In this document: piece by piece, positions 31,431-40,010 of the stretch
Layout: each line of letters opens with the position of its first letter
Numbering within the stretch: the stretch's first letter is position 1
Source: Chitinophagaceae bacterium
GTDB taxonomy: Bacteria > Bacteroidota > Bacteroidia > Chitinophagales > Chitinophagaceae
DNA length: 64,000 bases
NCBI GenBank assembly: GCA_016708765.1
Contig: JADJFD010000001.1
Location: forward strand, 558,001 to 622,000
Direction: 5' to 3'
The notes under the pieces: model-generated
The model's database searches: none
Told to the model about the DNA's origin: nothing
What the model saw: only the letters and a program-made list of their open reading frames with translations
Made by a program: the position numbers and the translations under genes

Positions 31431-33599
31431 TTAGTTATTTTCTTCTTGTTGCGGCTGACCCTGTCCATCTGGTTTTGGAATCAGAATCTTTCTCGACAAT
31501 TTAAATTTACCAGATTTTGGATCTGTACCGATCAGTTTCACTTTCATCAAATCACCTTCTCTTACTATACCTTCTAATGTTTCCAAACGTTTCCAACTTA
31601 CTTCACTAATGTGCACCAACCCTTGCTTACCAGGAAGGAACTCAACAAATGCACCAAAAGGCATAATTGATTTCACTGTAGCTTCATATACATCACCAAC
31701 CTGCGGCACTGCAACAATTCCTTTAATCCATGAAACTGCTTTCTCCACCCCTTCTTTATTCGTACTAAAGATGGCTATCTCACCCATATTTTTTCTCTTC
31801 CAAATTGATGGTTGTGCCAGTCTCTCTTTGAATTTCCTGTATCACTTTACCACCTGGCCCGATTACCGCACCGATGAATTCTTTATCAATAAACAACTTC
31901 ACCATTCTTGGTGCATGAGGTTTCACATCGCTTCTTGCTTCTGGCATTGCAACATACATCGCATCCAGAATATGTAAACGGGCATCTTTTGCCTGTGACA
32001 ATGCTTTACGCATTACATCCATGCTCAGTCCGTCAACTTTAATATCCATCTGCACACCGCAAATACCATCTCTTGTTCCGGTTACTTTAAAGTCCATATC
32101 TCCAAGATGATCTTCATCTCCAAGAATATCTGTCAATACAGCAAACTGATCTCCTTTGCTAATCAATCCCATAGCTACTCCTGATACATGCTTAGGAATT
32201 GCAACACCAGCATCCATCAAGGCAAGAGAACCTGCACAAACTGTCGCCATTGAAGACGAACCGTTTGATTCCAGAATATCACTAACAATACGAACAGTAT
32301 AAGGAAAATCTCCACCCGGCATCATTTGCTTTAATGAACGCATTGCCAGGTTACCATGACCAACTTCACGACGGCCAACACCTCTCATCATCTTTACTTC
32401 ACCAGTTGAAAACGGCGGGAAATTATAGTGTAAATAAAATTTAGAATAATCAGAAACAGCTGCACTTTCAAGCAAAGTAGAGTCTAATGCAGTTCCTAAA
32501 GTAACTGTTGTAAGTGACTGTGTTTCACCTCTTGTAAACAATGCTGCACCATGTGGCGAAGGCAATATATCTACTTCCATATTGAGTGAACGAACTTCTT
32601 CCAGCTTACGGCCATCCAAACGAACTTTATCATTCAACATCATATCCCGAACAACATAATACTGAAGATCGCTATAATATATTTTTGCCCATTTTTTAAT
32701 ATTATCGGCAAGACTTTCACCTTCAGCTACTTTGTATTCAGCTTTCAAATGCTCCATCAATTCATCACCAATGGCTTTGAATTTTTCAGAACGATCATGC
32801 TTAGCTAATGCTCCCTTCGCAACTTCATATACTTTTGCTTTGCAAAAGCAGTTACTTTTTCTCTTACTTCTTCATTATGCTCAGGCTTTACATAATCTCT
32901 TTTTGCAGTAATGCCTTTTAAATCTCTTAGAACTTCTTGTGCTTTTACCTGAACTTTAATTGCTTCATGTCCCAGTTCGATCACTTTCACCAGGTCTTCT
33001 TCAGAACATTCTTTTGCTTCACCTTCCACCATCATGATATTTTTATCAGTAGCAGCAATAATGAAATTGATATCCGCTTTTGCTAATTCAGTTCTGGTAG
33101 GGTTGATGATGAATTCGCCATCAACTCTTGCTACTCTTACTTCAGAAATAATTTCCTGAATAGGAATATCTGAAACTGCTAATGCTGCAGATGCAGCTAA
33201 ACAAGCTAATGCATCAGGCATAACTTCCGGATCGCTACTAACCAACGAAACCAATACCTGTACATCGCATAAATAATCTTCAGGAAACAAAGGACGAAGT
33301 GCTCTGTCAATCAATCTTGATGTCAAGATTTCATAATCGTTCAGTCTTGCTTCTCTTTTGAAGAAAGATCCCGGGATACGACCAGCAGAAGCAAATTTTT
33401 CCTGGTAGTCAACAGACAATGGGAAAAAGCTCTGACCTTCTCTGGCCTCTTTATTTGCAACTACTGTTGCTAATATGATGCAATTGCCTTGGCGAACAGT
33501 TACGGAACCATCTGCCTGGCGGGCCAAACGGCCTGATTCAATGATCACTTCATGACCATCTCTTATAGTAAATTTTGATTGTAATGGTTGTGTTAACAT
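31431..33599 (-). CDS. pnp: Polyribonucleotide nucleotidyltransferase, frame broken twice
   Basis: Three consecutive frames together give a full PNPase of about 722 residues. The first (from ATG 33599) holds RNase PH domain 1 (GSFFKREARLNDYEILTSRLIDRALRPLFP). The second (to 31780) holds RNase PH domain 2 (GVGRREVGHGNLA, SNGSSSMATVCAGSLALMDAGV) and the KH domain (GAVIGPGGKVIQEIQ). The third (from 31787) holds S1 (GDVYEATVKSIMPFGAFVEFLPGKQGLVHISEV). The breaks are a missing base near 32838-32843 (CAAAAG on the coding strand) and an extra A in the six-A run near 31790-31795. With one base corrected at each the reading is uninterrupted. It lies downstream of rpsO, the usual order. Confidence 0.88.
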
Positions 33600-33754
33600 A
33601 AAATTGAAATTAATAATGAGTAAATAGAAAGTTAATGAACCAAACTGTATTGCTGCTATCATCTTCCGTTGCGTCGCACTCTTGTACTGTAGTAATTCTA
33701 TTCAGCAATTTGTGAGAGCAAAAAGAATGTAAAAGATAGTAGACTAAAAACAGT

Positions 33755-33784
33755 TATTCCCAACATCGGATGAAGTTGGGAATA
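33755..33784 (-). terminator. Hairpin between rpsO and pnp
   Basis: A ten-base perfect stem (TATTCCCAAC/GTTGGGAATA) with a ten-base loop lies in the rpsO-pnp spacer. There is no long T run, so it may be an RNA-processing or attenuator stem-loop like those known in other rpsO-pnp operons. Confidence 0.55.
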
Positions 33785-33844
33785 GCTTATATAAATTATG
33801 AGTTTCGTTGTGCTTTTTGAAACTTGGAATTTAAAGACTCTCCC

Positions 33845-33870
33845 AAAGTCCCCTTCGGGGATTTAGGGGC
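33845..33870. repeat. Interspersed palindromic element, copy 1
   Basis: AAAGTCCCCTTCGGGGATTT followed by AGGGGC, directly abutting the rpsO stop codon. A CCCC-TTCG-GGGG stem-loop with a stable UUCG/CGAA loop. A longer-armed second copy lies after metK at 42657-42685. Confidence 0.7.
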
Positions 33871-34140
33871 TTACTTTCTTAAACCTAGTTTCTCGATCAA
33901 AGCACGGTAACCAGTTAGGTTATGCTTTTGCAGGTAATTCAGTAAACTTTTACGTTCACCAACCAGCTTCATCAATCCACGGTGCGTAGAGAAATCTTTT
34001 TTGTTTGCTTGTAAGTGTGAGCTAATCTGACTGATACGTTCAGTTATTAAAGCAACTTGAGCTTCAATGGATCCTGTGTTCTTTTCAGAACCACCAAAAG
34101 TTTTGATAACTTCTGCTTTTTTTTCTTTAGTTAAAGGCAT
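33871..34140 (-). CDS. rpsO: 30S ribosomal protein S15
   Basis: The protein has 89 residues, the standard length. It is helical, with the S15 signature DFSTHRGLMKLVGERKSLLNYLQKHN. It binds 16S rRNA in the central domain and bridges to 23S rRNA. Directly upstream of pnp with a hairpin between. A good promoter lies 58 bases upstream of the start. Confidence 0.97.
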   Translation of the reverse strand: MPLTKEKKAEVIKTFGGSEKNTGSIEAQVALITERISQISSHLQANKKDFSTHRGLMKLVGERKSLLNYLQKHNLTGYRALIEKLGLRK

Positions 34141-34197
34141 CTTTTTTTTAATTTTTAGACTTTCATCTTAGTTTGTCATCCGAATAATTTCGAGCGG

Positions 34198-34228
34198 CAA
34201 AGGTAAGGCAGATAAGTATAACAGCAAA
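34198..34228 (-). promoter_or_regulatory. Promoter of rpsO (TTTG-N19-TACCTTTG)
   Basis: On the minus strand, the -33 TTTG (34228-34225) and the -7 TACCTTTG (34205-34198) are separated by exactly 19 bases. This is the ideal arrangement for the primary sigma factor of Bacteroidota. It is the best promoter match in the window. Confidence 0.75.
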
Positions 34229-34303
34229 GGGTTTCAGCTACTTTTTTACTGCTATTTACATCCAATTTCACTGATTTTCAGGCTATAACTATAATTTTGT
34301 CCG

Positions 34304-34911
34304 ATGGAACTTTCTCAGGATACAAAAACATACTTGGTCTTCAACTTCCAACCGATCCAAGATGGGTAAATCTGGCCGAAATATCACTGGCCGAGATATT
34401 GACTGACCATGCCTGGTGTGAGGCAAAAGCGGCCAATACTTGTATTTCGCTGATTCAAAGGTACAGCGACCGGGAAAAACTGGTAGAAGAACTTTCTCCC
34501 ATTGTAACCGAAGAATGGGGTCATTTCAGATTGGTGTTGGCAGAAATCAACAAAAGAAAGCTCAAACTCGGCAAACAAAGAAAAGATGAATATGTAAATG
34601 CATTGCTGGAGTTTCAACGAAAAGGTGGACATATTGACGATCGAATGCTTGACCAATTATTAACGATGGCATTAATAGAAGCCAGAAGTTGCGAACGATT
34701 TAAAAGACTAAGCGAAGGATTGAACGATCCTTATATGCAAAAATTTTATCGGCGATTTATGGAAAGTGAAGCAGGGCATTATACTTTGTTTATTGAATTA
34801 GCTGAAACGTATGTGGACAAAGAAAAAGTTCGTCGTCGTTGGAAAGAATGGTTAGATTATGAATCGGAGATAATGACAAAGCTGGAAGTACGGGGTGATA
34901 GAATTCATTGA
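34304..34911 (+). CDS. miaE: tRNA-(ms2io6A)-hydroxylase, frameshift in the first codons
   Basis: About 203 residues. MiaE is a non-heme diiron enzyme that hydroxylates the prenyl group at A37 of certain tRNAs. Diiron ligands are seen in EILTDHAWCEAKA, TEEWGHFRLV, LIEARSCERFK and ESEAGHYTLF. The family N-terminus (KNILGLQLPTDPRWVNLAEISL) lies just downstream of a frame break. From ATG 34304 the reading MELSQDTK joins it if one A is added to the five-A run at 34324-34328. A TTG at 34297 in the downstream frame is less likely because it overlaps a TAATTTTG promoter-like element. Confidence 0.82.
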
Positions 34912-34920
34912 GCCAAGATA

Positions 34921-35922
34921 TTAAGTTTGCGAAAAATAACTAATCTCATCGCCAAGATTCATAAAAGGATATTTCAATTGCAATTCTTTTGCCTTTTCAA
35001 AATGAGCCATTAAAAATTGTTGATGTGCTTTTGTTGCTGGTTGAAAAGCTTTATGCTTTCTGGCAATTACTATTTTTTTTACTTCCTGCATTAGGTCTCT
35101 TGAATTTTCATCAATACAACTGTCTGCAAATTTCTCCAGTACAAATTCCGTAGCCGGATAATTTGGATGCACTAGGTCAATATCATAAAAACGATAATCT
35201 CTCAATACATCAATTACTAATTCATACGCCGGGAAATAATATGCAGACTCAAACTTTGTTGTGATAAAATGAACAGCTTCTATCAATCTTGCTTTGCTTC
35301 GGTTGTTCTCCACTACCCCATCTCGGATATGTCGAACCGGACTAACAGTAAAAATAAATTTCAGATTTGGGTTAAATGCTTTTAGTCGTTTCAAACAATC
35401 TTCAAGCATTAAACTGGTTTCATCTATCGTCAGCAAATCTTTTTCAAACCAGTTGGCTGGAGCTCTATGACAATTGGCTACACGGTTACTAATTGATTCT
35501 GATCCAAGATTTGCATTCTGCGTTAACCTGTACGAAAACGAAGAACCAAGTGTAATGATTAGCCAATCTGCATTCTTTAAAAAATCATGTGCCTGTTGTT
35601 GCGATTCATTAATAATTCTGACCGCATCATCTGCATTTATATTAGAATACCTGCTATGGTGTTGCCAACTATTCCACACTTCATTCAATTGAAAAAAATC
35701 GTCCTGAGTGTACTTTTTATTTTCAATATAAGACAACAAACTCTTACAAACACTATCCGGCCCGAAGAGTATTCCATTCGGATTTTGTAAAACAGAAAAT
35801 TTAACTTCTGCCAATGCATTACCAATATGCTCTGTAAAGCAAGAACCAATTAACATGATTTTATTGCCGTAAGCAATCGGAGGATCAAGTTTATTAAAAT
35901 CTATTTTCAACAATAAATCCAT
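34921..35922 (-). CDS. GSCFA-domain protein
   Basis: The protein has 333 residues. The family is named after the motif GSCFA; here GSCF occurs at residues 26-29 (IMLIGSCFTEHIG). Other family blocks are LFGPDSVCKSLLSY, WNSWQHHSRYS, LIITLGSSFSYR, FIFTVSPVRHIRDG and the DYRFYDIDLVHPNYPATEFV end. It resembles SGNH/GDSL hydrolases, with the block order Gly-Ser, Ser and Asp-His expected for an esterase. The biological role is not established. It begins six bases after the HMG-CoA lyase stop, in one operon with it. Confidence 0.88.
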   Translation of the reverse strand: MDLLLKIDFNKLDPPIAYGNKIMLIGSCFTEHIGNALAEVKFSVLQNPNGILFGPDSVCKSLLSYIENKKYTQDDFFQLNEVWNSWQHHSRYSNINADDAVRIINESQQQAHDFLKNADWLIITLGSSFSYRLTQNANLGSESISNRVANCHRAPANWFEKDLLTIDETSLMLEDCLKRLKAFNPNLKFIFTVSPVRHIRDGVVENNRSKARLIEAVHFITTKFESAYYFPAYELVIDVLRDYRFYDIDLVHPNYPATEFVLEKFADSCIDENSRDLMQEVKKIVIARKHKAFQPATKAHQQFLMAHFEKAKELQLKYPFMNLGDEISYFSQT

Positions 35923-35928
35923 GGCTAT

Positions 35929-36789
35929 CTAAATAAAAATCCTTTCTGCAATTTGTAAGCTTTCAATTAAAGCCTCTTTATTCAAATCGGTTAATAATTC
36001 TTTGTTTTCAAAATACTGAATCATCAGTTCGCTGTTCATATTACCAACCAGATCGTCGTCTGCCATGGGGCAACCGCCAATTCCTTTTAAAGCACCATCA
36101 AAACGTTTGCATCCTGCTTTAACTGCTGCTTCTAATTTTTCTTCCCAGTTTTGTGGAGTAGAATGTAAGTGAACACCTATTTCTGTTCCCGGCAAGGATT
36201 CAACCAAATAACTGGTAACATCATAAACCTGATGAGGAGTTGCTAAGCCAACAGTATCAGCCAATGAAATGATACCAATATCCATTGCTACCAACTTATT
36301 CACCCATTCAAAAACAAGGTCTTCATCATATAAGTCACCATAAGGGTTTCCAAAACCCATCGAAATATAAACGACCAGTTCTTTCCCGGTTTTTATACAT
36401 AAATTTTGTATCTCCTCTACCCTTCCTAAGGACTGTTCAATAGTAGAATTGGTATTACGTTGCTGAAAAGTTTCTGAAACAGAAAAGGGAAAGCCGAGAT
36501 AATTAATCTGATCATATATACTTGCTTCTTCTGCCCCTCTGTAATTTGCAATTATAGCAAGCAACTTTGTATTAGAATTTAAAATTTCAATTTTAGATAT
36601 TACCTCACTCGTATCTGCCATTTGCGGAATCGCTTTTGGCGAAACGAAACTGCCAAAGTCAATTGTATCGAATCCAACTTTTAATAATGAGTTGATGTAT
36701 TCAATCTTCTTTTCCGTAGGTATAAAACTTTTCCATCCCTGCATGGCATCACGGGGACATTCAATAAGTTTAACTAAGTTGTTATTCAT
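35929..36789 (-). CDS. Hydroxymethylglutaryl-CoA lyase
   Basis: The protein has 286 residues. It is a TIM-barrel DRE-TIM metallolyase that splits HMG-CoA into acetoacetate and acetyl-CoA, used in leucine or isoprenoid-acid breakdown. Active-site motifs are VKLIECPRDAMQGW (Arg-Asp), HLHST (metal His-x-His) and GIGGCPMADDDLVGNM, with the catalytic Cys. Called mvaB/HMGCL in other organisms. A TATCTTTG element ends nine bases before the start, leaving almost no leader. The regulator gene lies 38 bases upstream and GSCFA six bases downstream, on the same strand. Confidence 0.92.
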   Translation of the reverse strand: MNNNLVKLIECPRDAMQGWKSFIPTEKKIEYINSLLKVGFDTIDFGSFVSPKAIPQMADTSEVISKIEILNSNTKLLAIIANYRGAEEASIYDQINYLGFPFSVSETFQQRNTNSTIEQSLGRVEEIQNLCIKTGKELVVYISMGFGNPYGDLYDEDLVFEWVNKLVAMDIGIISLADTVGLATPHQVYDVTSYLVESLPGTEIGVHLHSTPQNWEEKLEAAVKAGCKRFDGALKGIGGCPMADDDLVGNMNSELMIQYFENKELLTDLNKEALIESLQIAERIFI

Positions 36790-36797
36790 TATGATTA

Positions 36798-36805
36798 CAA
36801 AGATA
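36798..36805 (-). promoter_or_regulatory. Candidate -7 element (TATCTTTG) for HMG-CoA lyase
   Basis: It matches TAnnTTTG and lies only nine bases from the ATG, in the 38-base gap after the BetR-like regulator. It predicts a leaderless or nearly leaderless transcript. Confidence 0.35.
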
Positions 36806-36827
36806 ACCGGTTATTAAAGGAAGGCTT

Positions 36828-37817
36828 TTACCCTAATGCTTTAATTTTTTCTCGAATGTTATTGAAAAATCGATTTCTATCCTTTTCACCTGTTTTACTC
36901 ACAAGTGTCGAACGGTTAAGCAACGTATCAAAAGAAGCCATAACCTTAGTAGAGAAGCGAGGGTCTTTTGTAAATAAATAATGAAATACGCTGTAAGTAA
37001 CCATGCTTATTTTCTTGCCATCAAGATTAATAACCATTGTGTTATTGCCAAGAATAAGTTCGTTAATAAAAAACTGAATAGATGCCCGATACGAAAGTTC
37101 AGTGTCACCGGGCATAAATTTTACACCTCTTTCTGCTTGTAACTGCAAATGGTCAACCATATTTACAAAAGCATTAATAACCAACGCTAAATCATGTTTA
37201 GATTTAAAGTTACCGGCGTCCCTATAGTATGCGATTTGATTCAGCGTACTATGCATACTTTCCAAATTCCATAATTCTACACTTGGTATCTGGTTATATT
37301 CTTTAAGCACCTGTTGACCTAAAAGAAAACAATCATGATAAGGAAACTCTTCAAAAGAGAACATCTTATTGCTGAGAGCCGCTTGGTTATTAATTGTCTT
37401 TGACCAAAAGAAAGTTTTAAATGCAGCCAGCTCAGGAAATAAGTAAAAATTCCAAATTGTTGAATCTTTACACAAATAGTGCATTTCCCTTGTAGTAAAA
37501 GAATTAAAATATTTGAATTGATTAAGTACGGCATTCAAATAATCTGAAAACTCAGCAGGCATACCATTCAATCCGGGTGCGTCGAATAATACAGATTCAT
37601 TTTCTAGTTGCAAAAGCTGATCAAGTGAAATATGGTATTTTTCACAAATAATTTTTAACTCTGCTAGTGAAATTGGCTTTTCTCCTCTTATTCTTCTGTA
37701 AACACTATCATGGCTTAGATTAAGCAAATCGCACAACTCCTCCACAAGCGACAGGTGTGGAGGAATACATTCTTTAAGAAAGCTAAAGAGTTGTTGTTGC
37801 AGTTGGTTGGATTCCAT
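36828..37817 (-). CDS. BetR-like helix-turn-helix transcriptional regulator
   Basis: The protein has 329 residues. Residues 20-65 form a Cro/C1-like HTH (LVEELCDLLNLSHDSVYRRIRGEKPISLAELKIICEKYHIS), the arrangement called BetR in Bacteroidota. The remaining 260 residues are a helical domain of unknown function, probably for dimerisation or ligand binding (for example FNSFTTREMHYLCKDSTIWNFYLFPELAAFK). A 17-base palindrome lies 13 bases upstream of its start and may be its own operator. It is divergent from the caspase-like cluster and may control it, and it heads HMG-CoA lyase and GSCFA on the same strand. Confidence 0.82.
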   Translation of the reverse strand: MESNQLQQQLFSFLKECIPPHLSLVEELCDLLNLSHDSVYRRIRGEKPISLAELKIICEKYHISLDQLLQLENESVLFDAPGLNGMPAEFSDYLNAVLNQFKYFNSFTTREMHYLCKDSTIWNFYLFPELAAFKTFFWSKTINNQAALSNKMFSFEEFPYHDCFLLGQQVLKEYNQIPSVELWNLESMHSTLNQIAYYRDAGNFKSKHDLALVINAFVNMVDHLQLQAERGVKFMPGDTELSYRASIQFFINELILGNNTMVINLDGKKISMVTYSVFHYLFTKDPRFSTKVMASFDTLLNRSTLVSKTGEKDRNRFFNNIREKIKALG

Positions 37818-37829
37818 TCTAAAAGAAAA

Positions 37830-37846
37830 TTACGGAAAATCCGTAA
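37830..37846. promoter_or_regulatory. Palindromic operator candidate
   Basis: TTACGGA-AAA-TCCGTAA, a perfect seven-base inverted repeat, begins 13 bases upstream of the BetR-like regulator's start, in the divergent region shared with the caspase-like gene. The spacing is typical of autoregulatory operators. Confidence 0.5.
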
Positions 37847-38010
37847 AACCAAAAATTCAATTATGGAATCCACCAGACATGATCGCCATTTTACCTACTT
37901 AGATGTAGATATCTTAAAATTCAATGCTCCAAAACATTAATTGAACGGTTATCTACCAAAGTTGCCGAGTAAGTCTCTTGTTTCCATTTTAAATCTGTTT
38001 TATAGTAAGA

Positions 38011-38018
38011 TAAGTTTG
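38011..38018 (+). promoter_or_regulatory. Candidate -7 element (TAAGTTTG) for the caspase-like gene
   Basis: It fits TAnnTTTG, 25 bases before the ATG at 38043. The -33 element is not clear. Confidence 0.35.
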
Positions 38019-38042
38019 AATTGAAAATCAAAACCAACAATC

Positions 38043-38915
38043 ATGAAAACACTAAACATAATCTTGTCAGTAGCTTTTTTACTAGCGGCCAGCTCTAAAA
38101 GTAATGCTCAGCAAAATAAGAAAATAGCTGGATTCCAAATTGAAGATATTCGGGATGATGCGAAAGAAAAGAAAAAGCAATTGAACTTCTTTATTATTTC
38201 TAAAAGAAAAAAAGGGAAACTTGATCTATCAACTCGGTTCAATATTTTTAGAACAAAGCTTAAAGGCTTATTCCGTCCATCAAAATTTGTTTCCATTATT
38301 GCAAAAAATGGAGAACAAATGAGTACAGAAGTTATGTACAGTCTGAATAAATACAACGCAAGGATAGGTACAATTTGGTTTGATTCACATGGCATGTATA
38401 AAAAAGGGTACTCCCTATTCTTTATTGGCAGTAATGAATACAGCTATTTAACATTAAAAGACTCATGTATCAATAAACCATTCAAAGAACTAATTCCTTT
38501 TGTAGATGAAGAGACTATGGTTGTCATTGGATCCTGTTATGGTGGCGCTACATATACCCGTTCATCTATTGACTATAAAGACACAACAAGAATGAATGGT
38601 GATTCTTTAATGATTGCTTTAGGGGAACTACTCAATAAACCCACAGTTTATGCATGCGAAAGTTGGGTGATGACAAAACCGGGTTTATTTCTAAAAAAAG
38701 CTGCTGTTGGCGGATACCCAAGCCGAAAATTATTTCTGGACTATTGTTATGAACCTGTCTGGGAAAATGTAGGGCGATGGAACAAATACAATGCATATAC
38801 AAACATATTTGAATCAAGTAATACTGTTTCAATGGATATGTATGGGAAAATAGTTGTAAGAGACCAGTCTTACATTGAAGAAAAAATAGAGGGCATGATA
38901 TTGAAAAGAACCTGA
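38043..38915 (+). CDS. Putative secreted caspase-like (clan CD) protein
   Basis: The protein has 290 residues and a signal peptide (about 1-22, KSNAQ). A strand ending in IWFDSHG (His116-Gly117) is followed about 48 residues later by MVVIGSCYGG (Ser164-Cys165). A hydrophobic strand then His-Gly, and a hydrophobic strand then Ala/Ser-Cys, is the catalytic dyad pattern of clan CD cysteine peptidases (caspases, clostripain, gingipain relatives). The rest of the fold is not recognisable by eye. It leads a five-gene run on the plus strand and diverges from the BetR-like regulator. It could instead be a catalytically inert homologue. Confidence 0.6.
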   Translation: MKTLNIILSVAFLLAASSKSNAQQNKKIAGFQIEDIRDDAKEKKKQLNFFIISKRKKGKLDLSTRFNIFRTKLKGLFRPSKFVSIIAKNGEQMSTEVMYSLNKYNARIGTIWFDSHGMYKKGYSLFFIGSNEYSYLTLKDSCINKPFKELIPFVDEETMVVIGSCYGGATYTRSSIDYKDTTRMNGDSLMIALGELLNKPTVYACESWVMTKPGLFLKKAAVGGYPSRKLFLDYCYEPVWENVGRWNKYNAYTNIFESSNTVSMDMYGKIVVRDQSYIEEKIEGMILKRT

Positions 38916-38968
38916 AAAATATGCAATCCGGTGTGTACAAGTAATCCTTTAAATTAAAAATAAAAGTT

Positions 38969-39562
38969 ATGAGACATTTATTAATAACATTAGTGATTTT
39001 GGCATCTGTAATTATTGCAAGTGCACAAAGGCAAACTTATGTAAGCGCTGCTTTCTTTACAACACAGAATGCAATACCCTTTGAGAAGTTTTCCGGATTA
39101 TTAAAAGAAACTATTCATCCTGGTTTAGAGATAGGGTATGGTAGAATTCTTAAGCCAAAAGAAAAACATGAATGGTTTGGTGAAGTTAAAATGGGTTATT
39201 TCTATCATCGCTTTGTGCAGCATGGTCTACCCCTTTATCTAAATTTTGGTTACAGGTATAAATTCAACTCCCGATTAGCAGCAGAAACTTCAATTGGAGC
39301 AGGTTATATGCACTCCATTCCTGCAACAGCCAAATTAAAACTTAATGAAGAGGGTGAATATGAGAATAACAAAGGTATTGGAAGGATGCAGGCCATGGCA
39401 ACTTACGCCATAGGCTTTAGTTACGTTTTAAACCCTACTGCAGCAAAGACAATAAGAGTATTCACATCCTACCAACAGCGGCTCCAGTTTCCATTTGTAA
39501 AATCTTATGTCCCACTACTTCCTTATAACAGTTTTATGATCGGACTTATCAAATCAAAATAA
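38969..39562 (+). CDS. Probable outer-membrane beta-barrel protein
   Basis: The protein has 197 residues and a signal peptide (to SAQ, about 19). Alternating polar/hydrophobic strands end in aromatic residues: HEWFGEVKMGYFYHRF, LPLYLNFGYRYKFN, LAAETSIGAGYMHS, MATYAIGFSYVL, IRVFTSYQQRLQFPF. This fits an 8-stranded small outer-membrane barrel. Second gene of the cluster. No family name recognised. Confidence 0.66.
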   Translation: MRHLLITLVILASVIIASAQRQTYVSAAFFTTQNAIPFEKFSGLLKETIHPGLEIGYGRILKPKEKHEWFGEVKMGYFYHRFVQHGLPLYLNFGYRYKFNSRLAAETSIGAGYMHSIPATAKLKLNEEGEYENNKGIGRMQAMATYAIGFSYVLNPTAAKTIRVFTSYQQRLQFPFVKSYVPLLPYNSFMIGLIKSK

Positions 39563-39581
39563 CCAACCAAAAAAAAATAAC

Positions 39582-40010
39582 ATGAAAAAATTAATTTTCT
39601 TGCTAGCATTTTTTTCAATCCTGACTAAAGCCTTTAATCAACAGATTGAAGCACCAAAAATGGAAGTAACAAAACAAGAATATTTAAAAAAAAGTAAAAG
39701 TCAGATAATAACCGGAACAATACTTTTGAGTGGCGGAGCAATATTGATTGGAGCAGGTCTTTCAACCATTCTAGAAAATGGAATTGTTAACCTGTTTGAA
39801 CAAGATGCTAAAAAAAATAACTCAGGAGAGGTACTCACAGTCCTTGGAATCATTTCAATTGGAGGTAGTATTCCCTTATTTATTTCAGCAGGAAAAAATA
39901 AACGAAAAGCTATCAGCTTATCGGTAAAAAATCAACCTTCACAGGTTCTTCAAAATAACCAGCTCTACACCAAGATGACACCTTCCCTAACTTTTAAAAT
40001 AAACTTATGA
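39582..40010 (+). CDS. Exported small membrane protein, unknown function
   Basis: The protein has 142 residues: a signal peptide to about residue 19, then two membrane segments, about 45-64 (IITGTILLSGGAILIGAGLS) and 85-105 (VLTVLGIISIGGSIPLFISAG). It ends four bases into the next gene (ATGA overlap), so translation is coupled with the serine hydrolase. Its short glycine-rich hydrophobic pair resembles small proteins that accompany secreted enzymes. Function is not known. Confidence 0.62.
   Translation: MKKLIFLLAFFSILTKAFNQQIEAPKMEVTKQEYLKKSKSQIITGTILLSGGAILIGAGLSTILENGIVNLFEQDAKKNNSGEVLTVLGIISIGGSIPLFISAGKNKRKAISLSVKNQPSQVLQNNQLYTKMTPSLTFKINL

Noticed and set aside
34297..34299. TTG as miaE start codon
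   Set aside because: It overlaps a promoter-like element, and the ATG at 34304 gives a family-like N-terminus after one base correction.
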